Below are positions 45,895 through 56,214 of a stretch of 64,000 bases of DNA, one piece after another (the stretch's first letter is position 1; every line of letters starts with the position of its first letter). The notes beneath the pieces are model-generated. The model worked only from the letters and a program-made list of their open reading frames with translations. It was not told the origin of the DNA and made no database searches. Position numbers and translations under genes: made by a program. This DNA comes from Paralichthys olivaceus (lineage: Eukaryota > Chordata > Actinopteri > Pleuronectiformes > Paralichthyidae). The stretch covers positions 9,420,501 through 9,484,500 of the forward strand of contig NC_091111.1 of NCBI RefSeq assembly GCF_024713975.1. Reading direction: 5' to 3'.

Positions 45895-47636
45895 TGTCTG
45901 TGGACTGATGAATATCTGAACTTTCCAAGATGAATTTGTAATAATCTCCAGGTATACTTAACCTGACTCCAGAAAGCTTTTCTACCTCCACTGTTTGAAT
46001 AATGAATAGAAAAGAAAGATCCAATAATTTGTAGAGTTGAAACACGTGGCTTGTCTGTTATTGTAATTTAAATAACTCATTCTGATGTCTGAAAACAAGT
46101 TTATACATAAATGCAGATATTTCCAGAGGGTTCACTTACTTTTTCTTCCCTCGGTTTATTTTTATCCTGTCACTGAGCATCGTGGGGTTTGTTCCTCTGT
46201 TAGCATCAAATCACACCTAGAATCTCAGCAACAAAACCTTGATCCCTGATTGTGCTTTGTGGAAACAGTCTCACTGGACTGATGACATAACTACCACTCT
46301 TCAACTGCATTACAAGAAATACAAAACTACAGTTTAGGTTCTTATAAGAAATATGTGTTTGATTTAAAAGCGTAGTAATTTTGAAACTATATGTATATAA
46401 CACCTACTGATGTTGTATAATTGATTATACACTAAGACAGGATATGTGCTCCTGCAGGGAATCTGTAGGTTTTAAAAGTCTTAAACAGCATGGAACTCAT
46501 TAGATTTGTTTTCTTCAAAAAGGCCTTAGAAAGTATTCAAAGTTTGTATTACTCCAAAACCTATTGAAAGCTTTATATGCACCAAAAAACACCAAATACA
46601 AAAACACTTTGTAGCTAAAACCAGCAAATGTTTGACATTTTTGCTTTAAGATTTTATTATAGTACCTAAAGATTTTTCGTAAAGTGCAGTCAAACAACTT
46701 GCTGAATGTAAAACACATTTGCTGGAGCTCTTTTCAATGCTGGATCACACTAAGGATATTTACCTCCGTTCATTCACACTACAGGATCAATTGGTTTATA
46801 TATGAAGCAATGAACAGCAAATTTCACTGCACATACATTTGGACACATTGTTTATGAATAAATGTAATGATGGCGTGTTGTTTTCTATTGACCAACAAAT
46901 AAAGAATCTGATAAATCACGGATGATGAAATCTGATGCTGGATACAGAGAGAGACTGAGGATCTGTATTATGAGCTAAAGAGATCTTTTTAACTTTGAGG
47001 TCAGTATAAAACGGTGTAGCTGTACTTGATCTGAATATTCTCAACGTGTTTTTTGTGTCACCTGCTGCTGATTCACAGGATATAACTTGTACATGTACTG
47101 TAGTATCAGACTGTAACACAACCTGTAACGTGACCCTGAAACCCAGAACACGCCGCTACTTACACCAGCTCAGATCTGAACCTGTTTAAAGCCGAAAGAA
47201 AGTGTTGAATTTTTTACCTTCACCATTAGAAGGTTGACATCACCAAAGATACAATAAATCTGATCATGTCTTTTTCAATAAATACTGTCTTTCATGTGTT
47301 AAAGTGATAAAAAGCCCTGGATCATTTCAGTCTGTCCATGAAATGTGTTTTTGAAACTTTAGACCAATATTCAAAGAACTGAATGATTTTGTCAGGCAAG
47401 AAAAAGTTGTCTGATTCATTATCATTGAAAATATAAAACCGTTTATATTTTATATTTGTACATTAACCATGGCTTGAAATCAAACTGTACTCAGATCTTT
47501 TTACAAAAGCTTTTACTAAAACTAAATCCCAAAGACATAAACTGTGACATTCACATGTAACGTTGTGTTTAACATATTCAGTTGTATTCATACATTTAAT
47601 TACACGCTGTTATAAACAACTGTTTTTATGTCTGAT

Positions 47637-47642
47637 AATAAA
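47637..47642 (+). terminator. candidate tpd52l1 distal poly(A) signal
   Basis: AATAAA about 2.5 kb after the stop codon, in the spacer shared with convergent hddc2. Earlier hexamers could be used instead. Confidence 0.25.
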
Positions 47643-47849
47643 AATCACTCAAACCAAACATCACGTGACTGTTTTTAAAAAAGGACAGAACTGTTACTGA
47701 AGCTGCAGGAAAATGCGCTAACGTTATTATGTTAATGAAAAAACGTGATTGACTTAAAATAAAGTTCAGCTCCAGCCACTGTTTTCTCATTTGTCAAAAA
47801 TGCCACAATTTCCTTATTCACCAATGTACGTTTCTATCCTGCAGAGGGC

Positions 47850-47915
47850 GTAATCAAAAGGCTCGAGTCCTCCTGCAGAGGCCGTGGGTTCGATTCCCTC
47901 CCCGTCTCCCCTCAT
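47850..47915 (+). other. tRNA-3'-half-like relic
   Basis: Holds gtgggttcgattccctc, a good RNA polymerase III B box inside a T-arm-like hairpin (one mismatch), preceded by gcagaggcc as in class II (Leu/Ser) tRNA variable loops. No A box or 5' acceptor half is visible upstream, so it is at most a fragment or tRNA-derived repeat remnant. Confidence 0.35.
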
Positions 47916-48002
47916 TTCATGTGACGTAGTTGTGTGAGCGCGATGTGTGTCCATTATCTCTGTCCGTCCACCTGGGAGGAGTTTGTGTTTTGTGCGTTAC
48001 AG

Positions 48003-49807
48003 TCAGGAGGTGTGTGGGGGTGAATGTGGCTGTGCAGATTTGCCACCAGTGGTCTCAGAGTTCCCAGAGTTCTTTGTGCCATCAGTTTCAGTCATGTGAC
48101 GCCCTCTCTCTTCATTCAAAGAGCTGACGAGCTGCAGCACGTCTGGGTGGTGGAAACGGCCTGAGAACGAAGGAGAATATAAAAACTGAAATGTTTGAAA
48201 AAATGCAAGTGAAGGCAACTTGTGTCAAAATCTGAGAAATGCACGCAGGTTCTCCCCTACACCCTGACCAGGATGTGTGCTACTTGAATGTTCCATTGAG
48301 GAGAAGATGGCGGAGAGCGGAAACTCACCGTTGGTGGAGTCGAAGAACTCCTGAAGTCTTCCCGGCGCTCCCTCCAGCTCCTCGTACTCGTGAGCCTGCA
48401 GGATCATCTCCAGGATGTCGAACTGTTTCACCAGCCGGGCCTCTGCACTGCTCTGAGTTTCATATTCCTGCAGATAACACAAGTCTGTGTCACTATCCTT
48501 CAGACAATCAGGGCTGTTGTTAGATTAGTTGAAGTGTTTACCTCCCACAGCCCATAGATCTCCTGTTTGAGACCCTCTGGCAGGAGACCTGACAGATGTC
48601 TCATCGCTTCCTGCAGGAAAAGTGATTTTTAATAAAAGACAAAGACAGCGACGGCTTTTGAAATATAAATCCTCATCATTGTTATTTATGTGGTTGCACC
48701 TTGAAAACAATATATTCAAACCCCTGAAGGTAAACAACTGGTGATACGTCCCTAACATCTGCTGGTGGTTGGCAACTTATCATCAAACTAGTGTGGACGA
48801 CCTTCTTACACACAAGAGATATTCACCATCCTGTCCTATGTTTTAAAATATAAACAGCAACACGTATACTCGCTCTTGCCTCTTCTCTCCTGTGTTTCTC
48901 TGCTTTACTGACGTTGTCTGAGGGAGCGATATCTCCCACAATGCACTCTGCCATGTCGTGAACCAGAGCCAGCTTTATACACCTGAGGACAGATAGATGG
49001 AGAGGTTAATAAATGCGGACACGGGTAAAGTTGCTTTTGATGGTCGCGTTATCTTCTTGAAAAGTTTATAAATTAACAAACAGATGATGTTAAAATTTAA
49101 ATACAGCAATCTTCATATTAGTTTTCCATCAGACAAAGATGCATCAGCTGATACTCTGATGATGATAATGGTGATGATGACGTGTGTCTGTGTGTCCCAC
49201 CTGTCCTTGTCCACTGTGGGGTCAGTGATGGTCAGAGACATCATGGCCATGCGGTACATGTGGTCTGATACGCTCTCTGGTTTCTTCACCTCCTTGTACA
49301 CCCAGCCGGTCCGCGGGACTCTCTGCAGGAGAAACAATCGATTTCTCACAACTTGTTCCACAGGTTAGTGAGTCTGTGTTTGTGTGTGCACTGAATTCAC
49401 AGCTCAAAGTCAATGACACATGTTGTTGTTCACTGGTTTTCTTAATCTGCTGAAATAGAAAACTGAAATTCTTCAGGTTTTGCTCTGTTGGTTAAAAAAC
49501 AAAGCAAGTGGACCAGAGCAACAGTTATTCAGCTTAAATAACGAAGATCACTCAATAATGAAAATATGTGTTCGCCGCTCTGGCAAGAAAACACTGCTAC
49601 TGCTCTGGAAAAACTAATGATCAATGAATCTTAGTAAGTAGGTTAGTACAGTGTTGAGTAAACTATTAATACATTTGACTGTATCTTTGTATTATTTGTA
49701 TTGTAGCCCACAAATAGATACGATTTGCCAAACCATGAAACCAACTCATGTAGTTAAATCAGGAATTAAATCAATTCCTTTGTTTACAGCAGCCAGATCA
49801 TTGTGTT

Positions 49808-49851
<44 letters not shown>

Positions 49852-50100
49852 AGTGTGTTACTACACTGATCAGCAGCAGCAGAACACTTTAAAAGGAAAC
49901 TGAGCCTCAAAACAACCAGAGAATCCAGAGAATCAGACTTAACCCGGTCATCTTTTCTTTCCTGCACAGTCTCCAGAACAGAGTTTGATGAAGCCTCTTA
50001 CTTTGAGTTGCCCGATAAATTTCATGAACTGCAGCATGTTGCTCATGTTGCTCATGTTGCTCAGGTTCATGCCAGCTGCTGCCTCCATGGGAGCCGCCAT
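48003..50100 (-). CDS. hddc2: hddc2, HD-domain 5'-deoxynucleotidase
   Basis: HD-domain metal-dependent phosphohydrolase of the YfbR/HDDC2 type, which removes phosphate from deoxynucleoside 5'-monophosphates. Minus-strand exons in transcript order: 50100-50002, 49322-49201, 48982-48880, 48610-48542, 48467-48329, 48160-48003; 690 nt, 229 aa (human 204). Metal ligands expected from the family are present: H54 (VSDHMYRMA), H82-D83 ([10 protein letters not shown]) and D148 (VKQFDILEM). Other conserved blocks are [34 protein letters not shown] and LQEFFDST. The N-terminus carries a short Met-Ser-Asn repeat, and the C-terminal tail is longer than in human and rich in Ser, Thr and Pro. Intron 3 begins with GC instead of GT. 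Convergent with tpd52l1 as in human; divergent from cenpw. Confidence 0.94.
48983..50001. other. hddc2 introns 1 and 2
   Basis: Apart from exon 2 (49201-49322), these are non-coding. Intron 1 contains a GT microsatellite at about 49809-49847. Confidence 0.7.
50035..50061 (-). repeat. coding 9-bp repeat in hddc2 exon 1
   Basis: Three exact copies of a 9-mer (catgttgct on the plus strand), giving Ser-Asn-Met repeats in the hddc2 N-terminus. Slippage here would change the protein by three-residue steps. Confidence 0.9.
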
Positions 50101-50463
50101 TACTGTCCACTAACAGGAAGATCGTAGCCTGTGCGGCCGCTAGATGGCGGCATAGACAACATGATGAGTGAAAAGAGAAACAGTAAAACCCCGGTGTGCT
50201 GATCTGTCTTATTTTTCTTTCACGTGTTTGCAGAGAGAATATTGTGTTCGACTTTATTTTGTCCTCACCGGAAAGAAGACCTTTTAAATTCCTTACAAAA
50301 GTAAATATAACAACACGACTGTAGATGGCAGTAGCGCAGCGGGCGAGCGGCGAGGAAATCCACGAAGAAGAATAAGAAGACGCACCGGAAGTGAGCGGAG
50401 CGGGAGATCTGAAAACGTAAACAAACTTGTCGCTGTCGTTCTCGATTCTTTCAGTTTGCGAAA
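50101..50463. promoter_or_regulatory. shared hddc2/cenpw bidirectional promoter region
   Basis: 363 bp lie between the hddc2 start codon (minus strand) and the cenpw start codon (plus strand). It contains a YY1-type AGATGGCGGC at 50142-50151, an ETS-type ACCGGAAGTG at 50384-50393 and a second ccggaa near 50269. No TATA box. GC-rich near cenpw. These motifs are typical of bidirectional housekeeping promoters; shared use is an inference. Confidence 0.55.
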
Positions 50464-52640
50464 ATGTTGAAAAAGGCGCCGAGGCTGAAGAACACGATCA
50501 AGATGAAGGCGAAGGGGAACGTGAACGTGAGGCCGGCGTCCGAAGCGATGGTACGAAACCAAACCACGTCATTTCTCACCGGTCCCTTTGTGTGTGGCTA
50601 ACTTCTGCTAAAGCTAGCTGGCCTCAGCAGTTTCAAGTTGTACTCGTCATAAGTTAACACAGAGTCAACAGAACAGTGAAAGGTGTTGGACAAGAAGAAA
50701 CCGCTGAGCTCAGCAGTGCACTGGTTAAAGTTCAAATCAGAAAGTTGAACTAAAAGCAAGGTAAAAAGAGCGACTATAATAAAGTCAAATACATTATAAT
50801 ACAAATCTTTATACATGTGGTGAACCCTCAAAACCACGAGCCCTATAGTTTCTGTCCACACCAAAACTCTGTGATTACTACTGAAATAACTGAGTTTATT
50901 TTAATCATGTAACTTTACATTTGCAAACAACTACTGCAGTTTTTCGTGCTTTTCTCTTTTGTCTTTTCGTCTTTTGTTTTTCGCTCTTTGACGCAATAAT
51001 TTCCCAATTTGAAATCAATAAAGTACATCTATATATTTATCTATATATCTATTCAAAGGTGCAGTGACATTCGTTGCCAATGAAGTAATGACTTTTACTG
51101 AGTGTGTGTGAATAGTCATTGCACCGTGTGTGTATCAGTTCACATTTTTCCAATTAAAGTGCAAACAGGCAGGAAAAAGATGTGCAGAGGGTTGTTACTC
51201 ATGAGTGGACTGAAAGTTAAGGAACCTCAAGCGTGTTTTCTCCTGTTTCCTCAGATTGAACTGATCACGCTGTTGTTCCTGAGCAGCCTGGCAGAGGAGG
51301 CCAAGGCCAACGCGTTTGAGGAAAAGTCTGCAACCATCAGAGCTCATCACGTGAAAGCAGTCTCCAAGGTCAGATCCAACACCACTCAGAACACTGCCTG
51401 CGTCTTACTTGTATTAACATCACACTAACATGACATCTAACTTTGAACTGTCCTGGGATTTTGTCTTAAATGACCAAACATGTAGTTTAGGAGAACCACT
51501 AGTTACTGATAAACATGCCACAAATTGAACTTAATTTATTTTAAACGCTTTAATATGTGATAAAGGATGCAGTTGATATTAGTACATTATCATTGCTGTC
51601 TGTTAAATATTCACCCAGATGATTGTTCGTCTATCAAATACCAGACAGTGATGAACAGATGCCAATCACCAGCTCCTATGATCCCAATCCCATGTTATCT
51701 TATTTTGTTCCTTCAGTGCTCCAAAGTCTCAAAATTCAGTTTACTGAATCTGAGGTTCAGTTAAATACCTTGATATTAAATTCCCTCCCAGAGAGGACGA
51801 GTAAAATATTCACAATCGAGAAGCTAAAACCAATGAAATTGTAATTGTTTGCTTAAAGATGACTTCAGTGAGTTGTCAGTGGTTGTTTCTGTCAGGACAA
51901 TTTCCTGATGCCTCTGTGTTGTAGCATTACAACAAACATAATAATACATAGTACTGATCTGATAAAATGATAAATGTGTGCAATGCCCAAGATTCAAGAA
52001 TATGTTTATTAATTAATATTGGTTTGTCTTGATGACGATAGACAGACGTTATACTGTCAGTAGCAGCGCCACATAATGTATATTTTTCAGCTGTTGTCCA
52101 GTGGTTTTCACTCTTGTAACAGTTTAGAAAACGCCTCTCTCCTACGCAGTGTAAAGTTTATCACTGTGCTCAAAGGTTAATATCCTTCTATGCAAATTTG
52201 GATGTCCACGATCAATATCTGAATGTTTTAGTAATCAGGAATTTTCTCGTAGAGTAATTAGTCTCAGGTAGGCTCGCGTGTTTAAAAGTGTTAAAATTAT
52301 GGAAAGATTAACGATCAACATGGTGTCTGAGTTGCTCGATTAATATTATCAAGATCTCCTCCTCTTTTATTTTGCCTCATATGATTTCTTGCGTCCTCTA
52401 ACACACTTACATGCCTAACCCGCACTTACTTTGCTTCTTTTCACCTGATCTCCTCCTACTTCTTTGTTTTATAGATTCGATTTAGCACTTAGTACTTTAC
52501 AGTTGTACGTCTCTTTAAATACAAGCATATGTCAAATTGGTATACGTGATTATGATTTATTTCTTGAACATTGTGAACAGGTAGATTTACAGAAATGTTT
52601 CTTTTCTTTATAGAAAATGCTGAAAAAAGCAAGAGGATGA
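50464..52640 (+). CDS. cenpw: cenpw, centromere protein W
   Basis: Histone-fold protein of the inner kinetochore. CENP-W pairs with CENP-T and, with CENP-S-X, forms a DNA-binding complex in the constitutive centromere network. Three exons: 50464-50550, 51255-51368, 52614-52640; 228 nt, 75 aa (human 88). The basic N-terminus (MLKKAPRLKNTIKMKAKG) is followed by a histone-fold region with LLFLSSLAEEAKANAFEEKS and IRAHHVKAVSK, and the end KMLKKARG matches the human ending. All three exons are in phase 0. The last coding exon is only 27 nt, but the conserved ending supports it. The same gene precedes RSPO3 and RNF146 in human. Confidence 0.9.
51369..52613. other. cenpw intron 2
   Basis: About 1.25 kb, AT-rich, with no recognisable feature. 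Intron 1 (50551-51254) is likewise plain. Confidence 0.65.
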
Positions 52641-55600
52641 AGAAGGCAGAAGTGCATCATTATAGTTTTATTTGAACATTGTCATGAATCGCAGCAGCAA
52701 TATTTTTTGCTTTTTATGACAAAATATTTTGTTTTCTTCTGAAATTAAATTTTTTGCGTTTTCTATATAATTCATTGTGCAAGCAAATGGCCTGTATCTC
52801 TTTTCCTGCTCTAATAGTTTTATTAAATTCCTGTGAATCTTAAAATGCCTCATATTTTACACATCTCAGTCTTAATTGTTTTTTTCATTCATGACTGCTG
52901 TGGACTATAACACTAGAAAGCCATCATTTAAAACTTGGGTATGTATTCTGGACTGAGCAACTAATTTTCACCCTAAAGTGAACCAAAATGTTTTTAACGT
53001 ATCTGAATATGTTGAAAGACCTTAATCAGGCTTATTTTTCAAAGTTATTGAGTGAGTATAATCTTTGGTTCATCTTACATTCAGCTACTCTCTCACTCCG
53101 CCTACCCTCCGTCATGCCCACTCTGCAGCCTCTTCGCTGAGCGTGGCCTCAGCCTCCTACATTCCTCACCTCTTCATGCTGTACAGATTATCTACGAGCT
53201 CAGATGCTATCCTGTTCATTCCTTATCACTATCAGGTTCCTAACAGCAAGTCTTTTGTGATTTTTCAGGCATGTGAGCGGTGAAAAGGTCACAGTTCGGT
53301 TGTTTAGTTGCTCAATCATTGCACATAAATTTTTACTTGGATGTCAACACATCCACCAGAACCTTGATGGCAGCTGTTGATCTCAAAGATGTGATTCTGG
53401 TTTATATTAGAATGGACTCGCTATTTATTGACTTGGTCCAATCCAAGTTCAGGATTTAACTTTTTAGAGACTTGATCAGTATAAAAATAACAGATTAATT
53501 CACTTAATGTGAACATGATTTCAGGGAAATGTCCATGTGTGTTACTTTGGCCACGAACTCTCTTATTCACTTGGCTCTCTCCCTCTGCTTCATATTCTTC
53601 TGCTTTATCATTCCCCCTCTTTTTGGCAGTTAAGACATTCCATGGACTCCATTGGTTATTTTCTTCAAGAATCTGATCCGGCCCCCTAGCGAGCGTAGCC
53701 TTGTCATGTTTATGTTTCCAGTCAGGTTGTGGGGATATTACTGGGTTTGTGGAGCCCCACCCTGCTGACCTTTGAACCCCCTGACACTTCTATCTCTTTT
53801 GCAGACCCAACTCACATGTTGTTCTCACAGAGTCCTCGTAACATTTGATGATACAGCTACATACAGTATATTTTCAAATCTAAAACAAACTGTTGAAAAT
53901 GTTAATCTATAGCCAGGCTAACCCTAACCCTTGCCAGTCATCAGCTGGGCCGATTTAAGCCCCAGCTTCACACTCTCCCAATGATGCTGTGTGCTTTGAC
54001 GGCTAATCTGTAAATCTATCGCATGCATATTGATAGATGATATCGTTGTGCAGCAGTTGTCCACACATCCAGTGGCTCCTCTGTGGTCTTCTTGTATCGC
54101 TCTCCTCTTTTAAGTTTGCTCTTGTTCTAGAGGGATTTGAGAAACTACTTTCTTTATCAAAATAAAGTAGCAGACCAGCCTCACTTCGCTCCGCCACTGC
54201 GAGCGTGTGCTTGTGTGCGAGCAGTGCACCTGTTGACAATTTAAGCCAGCTCCATTGTAGCTCCGGTCCAGCTCCTCTGTCTGTCTTTTTAACTCCGTCT
54301 CTCTCGCATAAATCAGCTCTAGTATAAAATCCCACTGCAAAGCTCCTGCTGATTCCTCTTTTGAGGATTTTCCAGACGAGCCGAGAAGGAAGAGAGCATG
54401 ACGGTCCACCCTGGCAGAGACGTTATTATGAGAAGTCGCTGTTCCTTCCTTAATGAAGAGCACGTGCTTTCACAGCTTTCAAATGTGTCACTGGTTCTGT
54501 TTGTTCCTTCCTGTGTAGACAGCATCATGTCACTTTTAAAACAATATATCAGCTGATTAAGAAATAAATTTAGCTTTTTTTATAGCAAATCAAGGGATTT
54601 TTGACAGCATGAGAAGTGGCAGGCTCTTAAAAAAAGATTGTGGATCAAAGCACAAAGGAAAATCAATTCCAGGCAAAAAAGTCTTCTGCACGAAGGGGAA
54701 TACTGGAGGGTTAAAATCTGTTTTGGAGAAGTGGAGGAAGAACCACAGAGTTCCCAAAACAGACGATAATACACACCGGGATGCCAAACAACAAATCACT
54801 GGAGGGCTGGAGCTTTCATCACATTCCAGCACTTTTGTGGGAATCACCGGTTCTTCCTGACACCTCCACCTCTTGTTGAAACATACTGTAGTCAAATCAC
54901 TGTGTACTATTCTAGCTTTCATTTTGAGAACCCACGTCTTAACTAAAAACATGCAGTGCCCATTGGGGACAATGTCAAGTTTAAAAAGTCAGGCAGTGGA
55001 TGTTTTTGTTTGAAGTTTTTCCTCCATGACTCCATCATAGTGACTTCATGCAGCCTGTATGAGGAGACTTTGAGAAGTTGGTGTTGATCTTTCCATGATG
55101 CGCTGACAAAAACAGAGTTCTCTCATTTTATTTGAAATTGAACCAAATTAAATATTTTGTTTTCACGATCGCACAGTCACACCATATGTGCTGCTAGATT
55201 CACAAGTGATTTAAAGAAGTCGTTTGTGCAGTTAATGTTGTCATACATGAACTTCTAAACATGCACAATAAACCACCTGTTTTCATCACACTGGCGGGTT
55301 TACTTTTTTTAGGCTTTCAGTGTTTGGCATGAAATAGGTCATTTTAAAGGCATTGTAATTGAGAAAATGGTTTTATTTAAAGGTGAAATTAAAAGGTTTC
55401 AAATATTTCTCAAATAATGACATAATTATTGAATGCTTTGATTCACCAAAATATAACATGTTTCATTTTTAGAATTGTAGACTATAGTGTGGAACTATAG
55501 ACTATTATGTTATTAAAATGAAATGTGAACAAGAGTTTTATATTTGTCACAACCCTTCGAGCTGAAGACAATTTTAGTTGGATTTATTAAACATTGCCAC

Positions 55601-56214
55601 ATGTTTAATCTAAAAAATATTAACTTGTTGAAGAACCTTAACATTACTTCTCCTCCATTTAGAATTTATGAACATGCAAAAAGCCCCTTCTCTCTGTGGA
55701 TTGTACATCATCATTTGTACATGTGTTAAACTCTGAAAACGACTTTCTCGTGTTCTGCACAGTGAAGGTCAAACATCCAAGTGAGGTAACGTTTGGCAAA
55801 ACACATTTTTGAGTGGAGAGAGAAGGTTAACACACGAAAGAAAGGTGTGTTTGTGGGTGGGTGGGTGGGTGTGTGTGTGTGTGTGTGGGTGGGTGATCCA
55901 GAGACAAGCTCACAGCAGCTTACCCAAACTTTACATTAGCTCTGGGTTGCGACTGTCATATGATGGTTTCTCCTCTGTTTGCATTCTTCGTGGCATTCTG
56001 CCAGCCTGAGTGATCGCATGGAATGCACATGGGGTTTTTTCATCGGGAAAATATTTTTGCTGCTGTCTCACCCACACTGGAGTCTTCTACGAGGGTCCAG
56101 CTGAATGAAGCCGGAGAAATTCAGATTAATTTTTTTTAACAAATGTACATCCTGGGATTTGGGATGTGAGGCCAGGTGTCATTGCAGACTGGATCAATGC
56201 TGTGCTGAAGGAAA
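52641..56214. other. cenpw 3' UTR and intergenic to the R-spondin gene
   Basis: ATTAAA hexamers at 52744-52749 and 52822-52827 are candidate cenpw poly(A) signals. The rest holds no gene I can support; short frames in it have no family features. A GGGT/GT simple tract lies at about 55847-55894. Confidence 0.55.
52822..52827 (+). terminator. candidate cenpw poly(A) signal
   Basis: ATTAAA 182 bp after the cenpw stop codon, with another at 52744. The pair suits a short 3' UTR. Confidence 0.4.

Larger units (their letters stand above)
45147..47642 (+). other. tpd52l1 3' UTR and tail-to-tail spacer
   Basis: AT-rich, no gene. A dispersed repeat is at 45758-45894. Several AATAAA hexamers occur (for example near 46857, 46899, 47252 and 47276); the last before the hddc2 3' end is at 47637. 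How far tpd52l1 mRNA extends is not determined. Confidence 0.45.
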
